Source of the DNA: Betaproteobacteria bacterium HGW-Betaproteobacteria-8
GTDB taxonomy: Bacteria; Pseudomonadota; Gammaproteobacteria; Burkholderiales; Methylophilaceae
Reading direction: 5' to 3'
Assembly: GCA_002842135.1 (NCBI GenBank)
Contig: PHCD01000030.1
Coordinates: 1-17,200, forward strand
Length of the DNA stretch: 17,200 nt
The notes under the pieces are model-generated. The model saw nothing but the letters and a program-made list of their open reading frames with translations, made no database searches and was not told where the DNA came from. This document shows positions 1-6,380 of the stretch, one piece after another. The position numbers and the translations under genes are program-made. Position 1 is the first letter of the stretch. Every line of letters starts with the position of its first letter.

Positions 1-44
1 GAATCTGTATAACGAGCATAGGCTCGTTTGATGGTTCTAGCCAT
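1..44 (-). CDS. N-terminal fragment of a probable transposase subunit (OrfA-like), partial
   Basis: A minus-strand ATG at 44 opens a frame reading MARTIKRAYARYTD before the window ends. It is preceded by a strong GGAGG ribosome binding site nine bases upstream of the start. The short basic peptide fits the beginning of the DNA-binding OrfA of IS3-type elements, and its place just inside a putative IS end supports that. Fourteen residues are too few to identify a family, so this remains a positional inference. The rest of the gene lies to the left of the window. Confidence 0.4.
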   Translation of the reverse strand, partial: MARTIKRAYARYTD

Positions 45-99
45 TTCACACATCCTCCAAAAGTTAGAGTGATGTGTCTACTTTTTTAGGGCAAGTCCA
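1..99 (-). mobile_element. Terminal part of an apparent IS3-like insertion sequence (runs off the window)
   Basis: Read on the minus strand from about position 99, the DNA begins TGGACTTGCCC, then an A-rich stretch and TAGACAC. This resembles the terminal inverted repeat style of many IS3-family elements (TG followed by CCC, A-run and AGACA). A start codon with a good ribosome binding site follows about 55 bases inside the putative end, which is where the first transposase reading frame sits in such elements. Only one end is visible, so neither the second terminal repeat nor a target duplication can be checked. The family call is an inference from the end sequence. Confidence 0.45.
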
Positions 100-120
100 T
101 CGCTCCGCTTGATGTGTAGG

Positions 121-480
121 TTAGCCATGCAGCTTCTCCCCATAGGGTAGCGTTACAGGTATGGAAAATTTGATGTGGCTTACAGCAGATATTTCAGCCG
201 AAGATTGACCTTGAGAGCCAAGCGCAAAAACCCCAGTGACGACCCCGATGCCACCCTTTGTGCCCTTACCCTCGGTTGCCGTAACAGCAACATCGAACTC
301 TACTATTTGTACTAGTTGGCCTTGAATTGAAACAAGCTTCCCATGCTTTTCATGGGTTCCTTGCTGCGTAGATAACTCGGGGTTTATGTATTTTCCGTTA
401 ACTCCCAAGTTTTGCTGGGCATCAAGTACACCCTGAACAATGTCTGCTAGAGCTTGGCCTATGAATTCTTTCAGTTCCAT
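121..480 (-). CDS. Trypco2-like domain protein (small orphan, function unknown)
   Basis: This 119-residue protein has no signal peptide or membrane segment. An N-terminal helix (about residues 2-22, MELKEFI...) is followed by a short INPEL loop. The C-terminal two thirds is beta-rich: a VEFDVAVT strand near residues 76-83, a glycine-rich segment, and a final strand HIKFSIPVTLP. This helix-plus-sheet plan matches my recollection of Trypco2 (trypsin-co-occurring domain 2), a small domain found beside trypsin-like peptidases and in modular bacterial conflict systems. Here no peptidase or NTPase partner is visible on the right, and on the left an apparent IS end begins about 20 bases past the stop. 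The start is the ATG preceded by AGGGA seven bases upstream. The family assignment is from memory of the pattern and is moderately sure; the molecular role is unknown. Confidence 0.55.
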   Translation of the reverse strand: MELKEFIGQALADIVQGVLDAQQNLGVNGKYINPELSTQQGTHEKHGKLVSIQGQLVQIVEFDVAVTATEGKGTKGGIGVVTGVFALGSQGQSSAEISAVSHIKFSIPVTLPYGEKLHG

Positions 481-530
481 TCAATTATCCCTGGGGTATG
501 GCTAACGTTATTAAAAGGAGTCATTTTTGA

Positions 531-559
531 TATTCTTTAAACAACGTTATAAAAGTCAA
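531..559 (-). promoter_or_regulatory. Possible sigma-70 promoter for the Trypco2-like gene
   Basis: On the minus strand TTGACT (559-554) is followed after 17 bases by AGAATA (536-531). The -35 is good and the -10 is weak. It would give a 5' leader of roughly 44 bases before the ATG at 480. Confidence 0.3.
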
Positions 560-570
560 ATATTATCAAA

Positions 571-588
571 CACCTAGTAAATTAGGTG
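571..588. repeat. Small inverted repeat (CACCTA / TAGGTG)
   Basis: CACCTA at 571-576 pairs with TAGGTG at 583-588 around a six-base loop. Its core (CACCT/AGGTG) is the same as in the terminator stem 35 bases to the right. There is no clear T-tract on either side, so its role is uncertain. It could be a weak second terminator or an operator upstream of the small gene at 121-480. Confidence 0.35.
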
Positions 589-601
589 GATTATTTAGTG
601 A

Positions 602-633
602 ATAAAAAAGCACCTCCAAAGGTGCTTTGTTTT
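602..633. terminator. Bidirectional rho-independent terminator
   Basis: AAAGCACCT (607-615) and AGGTGCTTT (620-628) form a perfect nine-pair stem with a CCAA loop. It is flanked by an A-run on the left and a T-rich run on the right, so it can end transcription from either side. It sits about 25 bases past the stop of the minus-strand glycosyltransferase gene and insulates it from the accessory gene beyond. Confidence 0.8.
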
Positions 634-654
634 GCATCTGATTAGCTATCTTAT

Positions 655-1812
655 TTACATCTTAATCAGCATCCCCTGATAAAACTCCACAACACGTTCT
701 GCCTGCGCACGTGAAGTCCATTTTTGCTCTACATACGCCCTGGCTTTTGCACCTAGTGCATTCCGTACTTTTTTATTCTGCAACAGGCTGTTCACGCGCT
801 CTGCAAAGATGAGTTCATCTTCCGGTGCTATCAGCGCGCCCTCGCCTTCGATCAGAATCGATTTGGTTCCCAGTTCGGCAATCGCAACCACTGGCGTGCC
901 TTGTGCCATGGCTTCGATAATCACCAGGCCTTGGGTCTCGGATTTGGATGAAAAGACAAAAACATCGGCCGCTTTGTAACAACCGTTCAGTTCGGTGTTG
1001 CGATCCAGATAGCCGATAAAGCGGATGTTGTTCTGCAGATTCAATTCGATTGCCAGCTGATGCAGGCTCTGCTCAGCCGGGCCTTCGCCGGTGACCACCA
1101 GCAGCACATCCGGCTGCATCTCGCGCAGTTCAACCGCCATACGCAGGAGGAAGGGAATGTTCTTTTCGAAAGCCACGCGGCCGACATAGAGAATCATCGG
1201 TCTTTCCAGGGGAATACCGTATTTCTCGCGGAACGCGGCACCGTCAGCCGCTGCAAAGCTCTGTGCCTGCAGACCGGTAGGGATCACCCCGGCTTTGGCA
1301 CGCACGCCGTACTGGCGCAAAACATCGAGCATGGGTTGCGAAGGTGCGACGATGGCATCGACCTCGTTGCATTGGCGCTGCGAGACAAAACGTGCGATGC
1401 CGCGCGCTGTACGGCGGGGTATCCAGGGCAGGTAATGATGCAGATAATCTTCAAAAAAGGTGTGGTAGGTCTCGACACAGGGCACATCGAGGAGATGCGC
1501 CAGCTTCCGGCCCAGATAGTGTGCAGCAAATGGCGTGTGGATATGGATCAGGTCATATTTCTCGCGGCGCAGTTCCATCACGTGGTCTAGCGCCACGCCA
1601 TATCTCATCAAGCGGTCTTCGGGATCGAAATAGATTTTGCGGGCCGGAATGCGCCTGATCCAGGCTTCATCTGCCGTTGCCACACCGTAATCCGGTGCGA
1701 CCAGATGCACTACATGACCCAGTTCCTGCAGTTGTCCCGCAAAGGTGCGGATGGAGGTCGAGACGCCGTTTACGCGCGGGAAATATACATCGGAGATAAA
1801 AAGAATTTTCAA
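655..1812 (-). CDS. GT4 glycosyltransferase, likely diacylglycerol glycosyltransferase
   Basis: This 385-residue GT-B enzyme has an N-terminal acceptor domain and a C-terminal nucleotide-sugar domain. Residues 1-25 carry the GT4 opening (FISDVYFPRVNGVSTS). Residues 115-123 read TYHTFFEDY, followed by LHH, the pattern seen in bacterial alpha-monoglucosyldiacylglycerol synthases (Acholeplasma alMGS, Firmicutes LafA). The donor site includes GR and K near 211-217 and the catalytic E292-x7-E300 pair before GTPVV. There is no transmembrane span, as expected for a cytosolic membrane-surface enzyme. The predicted reaction is transfer of glucose or glucuronate from UDP-sugar to diacylglycerol. The start is TTG at 1812, with GAGGT five bases upstream and no nearby alternative. 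A PhoB-type operator lies upstream, and dgkA, phospholipase C and PAP2 genes are close. The acceptor call is inferred; a mannosyltransferase is the main alternative. Confidence 0.8.
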   Translation of the reverse strand: MKILFISDVYFPRVNGVSTSIRTFAGQLQELGHVVHLVAPDYGVATADEAWIRRIPARKIYFDPEDRLMRYGVALDHVMELRREKYDLIHIHTPFAAHYLGRKLAHLLDVPCVETYHTFFEDYLHHYLPWIPRRTARGIARFVSQRQCNEVDAIVAPSQPMLDVLRQYGVRAKAGVIPTGLQAQSFAAADGAAFREKYGIPLERPMILYVGRVAFEKNIPFLLRMAVELREMQPDVLLVVTGEGPAEQSLHQLAIELNLQNNIRFIGYLDRNTELNGCYKAADVFVFSSKSETQGLVIIEAMAQGTPVVAIAELGTKSILIEGEGALIAPEDELIFAERVNSLLQNKKVRNALGAKARAYVEQKWTSRAQAERVVEFYQGMLIKM

Positions 1813-1867
1813 GCGTTACCTCATCAAGCTAAATGGCAAGTGACTGTCTACTGCATCTAACACCTGC

Positions 1868-1901
1868 ATGGTAACGCCGGATTGTGACAGTGCCGTGAAT
1901 G
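1868..1901 (-). promoter_or_regulatory. Putative PhoB-dependent promoter of the GT4 gene
   Basis: On the minus strand CATTCAC (1901-1895) and CTGTCAC (1890-1884) are spaced 11 bases apart, the repeat period of Pho boxes. Ten bases downstream lies a -10-like TACCAT (1873-1868). The box-to--10 distance is the one known for E. coli phoA. The distal heptamer is degenerate (five of seven match to CTGTCAC) and the proximal one is perfect. Transcription would start about 50 bases before the TTG codon. Confidence 0.55.
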
Positions 1902-1929
1902 TCTTCAATTTGTCACAGAGGCACTGTCA
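1885..1929. repeat. 10-bp perfect inverted repeat overlapping the GT4 operator
   Basis: TGACAGTGCC (1885-1894) and GGCACTGTCA (1920-1929) are exact inverted copies separated by 25 bases. No T-tract follows in either direction, so it is unlikely to be a plain terminator for dgkA even though it lies just past the dgkA stop. One arm overlaps the perfect CTGTCAC heptamer. It may be a second operator half or a looping site. Confidence 0.5.
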
Positions 1930-1940
1930 GCATGAACAAG

Positions 1941-2309
1941 TTAACTGAAAATCACCAGGCCCCACACTGCCGCCAGATTGATCAGGCTTAACAACACAGC
2001 CGCGCTGCCTATATCCTTGGCGCGCTTGGCCAGCATATGGTTCTCCAGTGAAATCCTGTCTACCGTTGCCTCGATTGAGGAATTCAGCAGTTCAACGATC
2101 ATGACCAGAATCACAGCGGCAATCATTATCGCAGTTTCCAGGTTGGTCTTGCCCAGGTAGATAGCAAGCGGAATCAATATGATGGCCATCAGCACTTCCT
2201 GACGGAAGGCATCTTCATTCTTGTAGGCGGCCTTGAAACCTTCCAGCGAGTATCCGAATGCGTTAAGCAAGCGACGCAATCCTGTCTTACCTTTATATGG
2301 GCTTTCCAT
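1941..2309 (-). CDS. dgkA: Diacylglycerol kinase DgkA
   Basis: This small integral membrane kinase phosphorylates diacylglycerol with ATP to give phosphatidate at the inner membrane. The 122-residue length equals that of the family. An amphipathic N-terminus is followed by three membrane helices (about 37-55, 58-77 and 100-120). The active-site segment ELLNSSIEATVDRIS holds E73, N76, E80 and D84. AKRAKDIGSAAV supplies K98 and D99. A TTG 15 bases further upstream is also in frame, but the ATG at 2309 has AGGA five bases before it and gives the standard length. The gene lies between the glycosyltransferase and the divergent phospholipase C gene. There it could return diacylglycerol to phospholipid synthesis and so oppose the glycolipid branch. 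It could equally be the usual housekeeping copy that recycles diacylglycerol from membrane-derived oligosaccharide synthesis. Confidence 0.92.
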   Translation of the reverse strand: MESPYKGKTGLRRLLNAFGYSLEGFKAAYKNEDAFRQEVLMAIILIPLAIYLGKTNLETAIMIAAVILVMIVELLNSSIEATVDRISLENHMLAKRAKDIGSAAVLLSLINLAAVWGLVIFS

Positions 2310-2343
2310 GACATTCCTGAGCAATGTGAATTAACAGCGCGCC

Positions 2344-2352
2344 AGTATAGCA
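2344..2352 (-). promoter_or_regulatory. Extended -10 promoter of dgkA
   Basis: TGCTATACT is read on the minus strand (2352-2344): a TGn extension followed by the -10 hexamer TATACT. No good -35 is present, as is usual for extended -10 promoters. It would give a leader of about 28 bases to the ATG at 2309. The Pho-type repeats at 2374-2402 lie just upstream of it but point the other way. Confidence 0.5.
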
Positions 2353-2373
2353 AAGTCGCATATGTGCTGGCGC

Positions 2374-2402
2374 CTGTCATCAAAAAGTCATGATACTGTC
2401 AC
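2374..2402 (+). promoter_or_regulatory. Triple-heptamer PhoB-type operator upstream of the phospholipase C gene
   Basis: Three heptamers lie in direct repeat with an exact 11-base period: CTGTCAT (2374-2380), AAGTCAT (2385-2391) and CTGTCAC (2396-2402). The E. coli Pho box consensus is two such units separated by four bases. This is therefore one and a half boxes, or two overlapping ones, oriented toward the plus-strand gene at 2437. A clear -10 is not evident; CTTAAT (2408-2413) is a possibility at short spacing. Confidence 0.65.
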
Positions 2403-2436
2403 ACGCGCTTAATTACGTGTCGGCAAAGTACGCCGC

Positions 2437-3318
2437 ATGGTAAAAGACCAGGCGCAGACTGCAAGAGTTGGCAAGCGTATCCACAAATGCTGCTGGCTGG
2501 TGCCATTTATCCTGTTTTCGGCTGACACCTATGCCTGGGGACTCGTGACCCACCTCTACTTTGCACAATCCCTGCTTTGGGCCATGCCTTTACTGGACCC
2601 GCGCTTGCAACAGGCCATCCGGAAATTCCCCGAACTCGTCATGGCTGGGGCATGCCTGCCCGACCTGGCGATAGTCTCAAGCGAATTTCGCCATACCCAT
2701 CTGTGGGAAAACGCCCACCAGTTGCTGCTGTCTGCGAAAAACGATGAGGAAACCGCAATCGCCATCGGCTATGCCAGCCATCTGTATGTGGATGTCATCG
2801 CGCACAACCACTTTGTCCCGGCACACGAAGCCATGTGGATCGAGAACAGCATGCTGACGCATATCGCTTCCGAATGGGCGATGGATGCCCACTTGTCGCC
2901 ATTAATCCAGCAAACGCCCGGACAACTGCTGAGCAGTCATCACAGCCTGCTTAAAGAATTCATTGCACCCAACTTCCGCTGTTCTCTGGCGCGCACCAGC
3001 CGGGCTTTGAACAAACTGGCATTCTGGGACAGCATGCTGCGCCGCTTCAAAATTCCTGCCTGCATCTATCATGGCAGCAGACTGGCCGACCGCCGGGTCA
3101 GCAAGCATTTCATCTATTACATCGCCACAACCCAGCGTGCGATGGCCGATATCGGCACCGTACTGGAAGGAAACCGCCCGGCATGGGAAGCCGAACTCAA
3201 GCACTTATCGGCACAGGAACTGGTTTTATGGCGACGCCAATGCCTCAGGCATCTTGACCTGCGGCATCCGGCACCGATTGAATATTTTGGCGATACGACA
3301 GGAACGGCCAGCAATTGA
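2437..3318 (+). CDS. Exported zinc-dependent phospholipase C family protein
   Basis: This 293-residue protein has a basic N-terminus, a hydrophobic stretch (about 18-29) and a likely signal peptidase cut after TYA-33, leaving Trp34 as the mature N-terminus. That is diagnostic of Bacillus cereus-type phospholipase C, where the N-terminal Trp binds zinc. Further candidate ligands are H39, D76, H88 (or H86/H94), H115, D119, H125, H142 and E146. The spacings H-x3-D-x5-H and H-x3-E are identical to those of the B. cereus enzyme. Predicted activity is hydrolysis of phospholipid to diacylglycerol and phospho-headgroup in the periplasm. The ATG at 2437 has only a weak ribosome binding site, but it lies about 35 bases after the Pho-type repeats and gives a complete signal peptide. 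Substrate preference and membership of the PF00882-like branch are inferred. It converges with the PAP2 gene. Confidence 0.82.
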   Translation: MVKDQAQTARVGKRIHKCCWLVPFILFSADTYAWGLVTHLYFAQSLLWAMPLLDPRLQQAIRKFPELVMAGACLPDLAIVSSEFRHTHLWENAHQLLLSAKNDEETAIAIGYASHLYVDVIAHNHFVPAHEAMWIENSMLTHIASEWAMDAHLSPLIQQTPGQLLSSHHSLLKEFIAPNFRCSLARTSRALNKLAFWDSMLRRFKIPACIYHGSRLADRRVSKHFIYYIATTQRAMADIGTVLEGNRPAWEAELKHLSAQELVLWRRQCLRHLDLRHPAPIEYFGDTTGTASN

Positions 3319-3371
3319 AATCTACTACTGCAAGCCGCTAACGATAGGCTGAACGGCCCCTGCAGAACAGC

Positions 3372-3905
3372 TCAGAAGCAGAAAGAGAGCAAGGCGATCA
3401 GTGCACCTATCGCAGCACCGGCCAGCACATCGCTCGGGTAGTGCAAGCCAAGCACCACGCGCGACATTGCGACCAGTAGCGTGAAAGGAAAGACCAGCCA
3501 GAAAAGCTCCGGATAGTAGGACACGATCACCAGGCTAAAGGCTACCGCGTGCAATGTATGGCCGGATGGAAAGCTGAAGCGGTCCAGCGGACGGCCGGTC
3601 AGCCAGATATCCTGATGCACTTCATAAGGACGCGGCCGCAGGGTCTTGCCCTTGAGCCACTTGTAGAGCGACATGCAGACGAGCCCGACCAGCAGCATGT
3701 GCATCACCGGCAGCAGGCCAGCCTGGCCCTGCGTCAGGCAGATACCCAGCATAATGCTGTACCAGAATACGCCATCGCCCAGCCGGCTGATCAGGCGGAA
3801 CAACAGGCGCACCCAGAGATACTGGCTGCTGCGGTTGACGTGTATGCAGAGTGTGCTATCAAAGCGATTGAAGCGGCTAAGATATAAACGCATTTTGTGC
3901 GACAT
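3372..3905 (-). CDS. PAP2-family membrane phosphatase (lipid phosphate phosphatase)
   Basis: This 177-residue protein has several membrane helices and all three PAP2 signature motifs in order. They are K85-x6-R92-P93, then P113-S-G-H116, then S148-R149-x3-G-x-H155-x3-D159. R149, H116 and H155 are the expected catalytic residues. The family dephosphorylates phosphatidate, phosphatidylglycerol phosphate or undecaprenyl diphosphate on the periplasmic side of the inner membrane. The neighbourhood (diacylglycerol kinase, phospholipase C, diacylglycerol glycosyltransferase) and a Pho-type operator favour phosphatidate to diacylglycerol, but the sequence alone cannot exclude undecaprenyl diphosphate. 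The start is an ATG with GGAGG five bases upstream. The gene is convergent with the phospholipase C gene (53-base gap, no clear terminator) and divergent from the GGDEF gene. Confidence 0.88.
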   Translation of the reverse strand: MSHKMRLYLSRFNRFDSTLCIHVNRSSQYLWVRLLFRLISRLGDGVFWYSIMLGICLTQGQAGLLPVMHMLLVGLVCMSLYKWLKGKTLRPRPYEVHQDIWLTGRPLDRFSFPSGHTLHAVAFSLVIVSYYPELFWLVFPFTLLVAMSRVVLGLHYPSDVLAGAAIGALIALLSFCF

Positions 3906-3975
3906 GGTAGCCTCCGTTCAGGTAAAGTTCCCGGTAAGGAACTGTTGCAACATATGAATGATGTTTCATGCGTGC

Positions 3976-4009
3976 AGAATGTCAGTTGCTTGTGACAGAT
4001 TGATGAAAA
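3976..4009 (-). promoter_or_regulatory. Putative PhoB-dependent promoter of the PAP2 gene
   Basis: On the minus strand TTTTCAT (4009-4003) and CTGTCAC (3998-3992) are separated by CAAT, an 18-base Pho box with an 11-base period. It closely resembles the E. coli phoB operator as I remember it. A weak -10-like CATTCT (3981-3976) begins ten bases downstream. The box points at the PAP2 gene start at 3905, about 87 bases away. Confidence 0.6.
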
Positions 4010-4066
4010 AAATCAAGATTCTCAAATCCGGCATTTAGAACCACAGGAAGCCATCATTATCATTTC

Positions 4067-4975
4067 ATGATCACTAAAGTACAGAATTTCGAACCGCTGG
4101 AGAAGATACTCGACGTACTGCCAGGCTTCGTCTATCAACTGAAAATGAATCCGCAAGGCGAGTTCACCTGGCTCTATCTCAGCAAGGGGGTTGAGCACAT
4201 TCTTGGGTTGCCAGTGGAAGAGGCATTACAGGATGCCAACCGGCTGTTGTCTCTGATACATCCGGACGATTACGATCGTGTTCTGAGCGAAAGCATTGCC
4301 ATTGGTGAGAAAGAGCAGAGCTGGTTCGGCGAGTTCAGAATGCATACTGTGGATGGCAGGGAAATGTATTTTGAAGCGCACGACACTTCGCGCAAACAGG
4401 TCAACGGTGACATCGTCTTCACCGGTTTCGCCAACAACGTCAGCGAAAGACGCGAACTTGAACATAGGCTTGATCTGATGGCGCACTACGATGCGCTCAC
4501 CGGATTGCTGAATCGCAGCAGCTTTTATGAGATTCTGGAAAACACTATCCGTACCTCGCATCGCAGGCAGCAACATTTTGCACTGCTGTTCATCGATCTC
4601 GATCACTTCAAGCCGGTAAATGACAACTTCGGCCACAGAGCCGGAGATATACTGCTGCAATTCGTCAGCGGGCGCATCAAGCAAAGCCTGCGAACTTCAG
4701 ATACCTGCTGTCGTTACGGCGGCGATGAGTTTCTGGTGGTGTTACCGGACGTCGGCGGAATGGAGAACCCGGCCAGAGTAGCGGAAAAGATCATCCAGCA
4801 GCTGGAACAGCCTTTTGAAGTGGAAGGCCATATCCTGCATATTTCAGCCAGCATCGGCATCAGCCTTTATCCGGATCACGGCAACAACCCTGACACCCTG
4901 ATCAGCTTGGCCGACCAGACCATGTACCAGGCAAAACACAGCGGTGGCGGCAATGTCCGCATCCATGAGGATTAG
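4067..4975 (+). CDS. PAS-GGDEF diguanylate cyclase
   Basis: This 302-residue cytosolic sensor-cyclase is predicted to make cyclic di-GMP from two GTP. Residues about 10-128 form a PAS domain of the PAS_3 type (WLYLSKGVEHILG, then HPDD, then GEFRMHTVDGRE). The linker VSERRELEHRLDLMAHYD leads into the catalytic domain, which begins at DALTGLLNR (142-150). The active site is intact GGDEF (218-222), with the metal-binding FIDLDHFK near 175-182. An RxxD inhibitory site (R209-x2-D212) lies five residues before GGDEF, so product feedback inhibition is expected. No EAL domain follows and no membrane span is present. The ATG has only a distant AGGAAG 16 bases upstream, so the start is less sure. It is divergent from the Pho-boxed PAP2 gene and convergent with glmM, with a 25-base gap. 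Confidence 0.92.
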   Translation: MITKVQNFEPLEKILDVLPGFVYQLKMNPQGEFTWLYLSKGVEHILGLPVEEALQDANRLLSLIHPDDYDRVLSESIAIGEKEQSWFGEFRMHTVDGREMYFEAHDTSRKQVNGDIVFTGFANNVSERRELEHRLDLMAHYDALTGLLNRSSFYEILENTIRTSHRRQQHFALLFIDLDHFKPVNDNFGHRAGDILLQFVSGRIKQSLRTSDTCCRYGGDEFLVVLPDVGGMENPARVAEKIIQQLEQPFEVEGHILHISASIGISLYPDHGNNPDTLISLADQTMYQAKHSGGGNVRIHED

Positions 4976-5000
4976 CGACTGGGGGGCTAGCGCTGGGCGG

Positions 5001-6359
5001 CTAGGCAGCCACCTGCCTGACCACACCAGCTATCTGTTCCGCCAGTTTCCGCACCTGCCCAGCAGACTGACCTTCAACCATCACGCGTATCTTCGGCTCG
5101 GTGCCTGATGCCCTGAGCAACACCCGCCCCTTGCCGTCAAGCTCGGACTCAGCCGCTTTCACTGCATCCTGCAAAGCCTGGTTGGCATCAAGATTGATGC
5201 GCTGTTTCACGTTCACATTGATCAATACCTGCGGATAAAGGGTCAGTTCAGCACCCAGCTGGGCCAGCGTTTTGCCACTGGCTTTAATCGCATGCAACAC
5301 CTGCAAGGCGGCGATGATGCCATCGCCGCTGCTATGTTTATCCAGCGCCAGGATATGGCCGGAATTCTCGCCGCCCAACTGCCAGCCATGCTGGTTGAGT
5401 TGTTCCAGCACATAGCGGTCACCGACCCTGGCCCGCACAAAAGGGATGTCGGCCTTGAACAATGCATGTTCCAGCGCCAGATTGGTCATCAGGGTACCGA
5501 CCACGCCTCCGGTCAGCTTGCCCTGCTGTTTTCTATGCATGGCAACAATATGCAGCAATTGATCGCCATCGAGCAGCTTGCCAGTATTGTCGACCATCAT
5601 CACGCGGTCGCCATCGCCATCAAAGGCGATACCCAGATCGGCCTTATGCTCGACCACCGCCTTGCAGATGGCGGCAGTATGTGTCGAACCGCATTCGAGA
5701 TTGATATTGAGGCCATCCGGCTGATTGCCGATGACGACAGTCTCTGCGCCAAGCTCATGAAAGACTGCAGGTGCGACATGATAGGTCGCGCCGTGCGCGC
5801 AATCGAGCACGATCTTCAGCCCGCGCAGGTCGAGTGAGTTGGGAAATGAGCTTTTGCAGAATTCAATATAGCGCCCGGCAGCATCATCGATGCGCCTGGC
5901 CTTGCCCAAGCGGGCAGAAGGCACAACCTGCATGGGTTTATCCAGCTCGGCTTCTATTTCCAACTCAACCGTATCGGGCAACTTGGTACCTTCGGCCGAG
6001 AAGAACTTGATGCCATTATCTTCAAAAGGATTGTGCGATGCGGTAATGACAATGCCGATCTCCGCGCGCAGTGCACGGGTCAGATAAGCCACTGCCGGCG
6101 TTGGCATCGGACCGGTCAGCATGACATCGACACCTGCCGCGGCCAAACCAGACTCCAGCGCAGCTTCCAGCATGTAACCCGAGATGCGAGTATCCTTGCC
6201 GATCAGCACGGTGGGGCGCGTGCCCTTACTCATGTGGCTGTCATGGCTCGCCAGGACACGCCCGGCTGCATAGCCGAGGCGCATGACAAAATCCGGCGTA
6301 ATCGGAGCCTCACCTACACGGCCGCGCACGCCGTCCGTACCAAAATATTTTCTCGTCAT
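5001..6359 (-). CDS. glmM: Phosphoglucosamine mutase GlmM
   Basis: GlmM converts glucosamine-6-phosphate to glucosamine-1-phosphate, the step toward UDP-GlcNAc for peptidoglycan and lipopolysaccharide. The 452-residue protein opens with [11 protein letters not shown]. Its phosphoserine loop [11 protein letters not shown] carries S108, its magnesium loop is DGDGD (247-251), and its C-terminal phosphate-binding loop is [11 protein letters not shown]. The ATG at 6359 is chosen over an in-frame TTG four codons upstream, because the family starts a few residues before KYFGTDG. An AGGG lies about 12 bases before the ATG, a long spacing. The gene follows folP by 21 bases, and the ftsH-folP-glmM order is a conserved proteobacterial arrangement, so co-transcription is likely. 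Confidence 0.96.
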   Translation of the reverse strand: MTRKYFGTDGVRGRVGEAPITPDFVMRLGYAAGRVLASHDSHMSKGTRPTVLIGKDTRISGYMLEAALESGLAAAGVDVMLTGPMPTPAVAYLTRALRAEIGIVITASHNPFEDNGIKFFSAEGTKLPDTVELEIEAELDKPMQVVPSARLGKARRIDDAAGRYIEFCKSSFPNSLDLRGLKIVLDCAHGATYHVAPAVFHELGAETVVIGNQPDGLNINLECGSTHTAAICKAVVEHKADLGIAFDGDGDRVMMVDNTGKLLDGDQLLHIVAMHRKQQGKLTGGVVGTLMTNLALEHALFKADIPFVRARVGDRYVLEQLNQHGWQLGGENSGHILALDKHSSGDGIIAALQVLHAIKASGKTLAQLGAELTLYPQVLINVNVKQRINLDANQALQDAVKAAESELDGKGRVLLRASGTEPKIRVMVEGQSAGQVRKLAEQIAGVVRQVAA

Positions 6360-6380
6360 TTTTATATTCAACCCTGATTC

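Noticed and set aside
1060..1590. Plus-strand open frame opposite the GT4 gene
   Set aside because: It lies entirely inside a well-supported coding gene on the other strand, has no ribosome binding site, and gives a protein without family features.
1885..1929. Terminator for dgkA
   Set aside because: The stem is perfect, but the loop is 25 bases and there is no T-tract. The overlap with the Pho-type box makes an operator role more likely.
3319..3371. Possible terminator between the convergent phospholipase and PAP2 genes
   Set aside because: Only a four-pair AGCC/GGCT stem without a T-run was found.
4975..5003. Imperfect tandem repeat (CTGGGGGGCTAG / CTGGGCGGCTAG) between the cyclase gene and glmM
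   Set aside because: It is very short, only two degenerate copies at the glmM stop codon, and shows no terminator or operator features.
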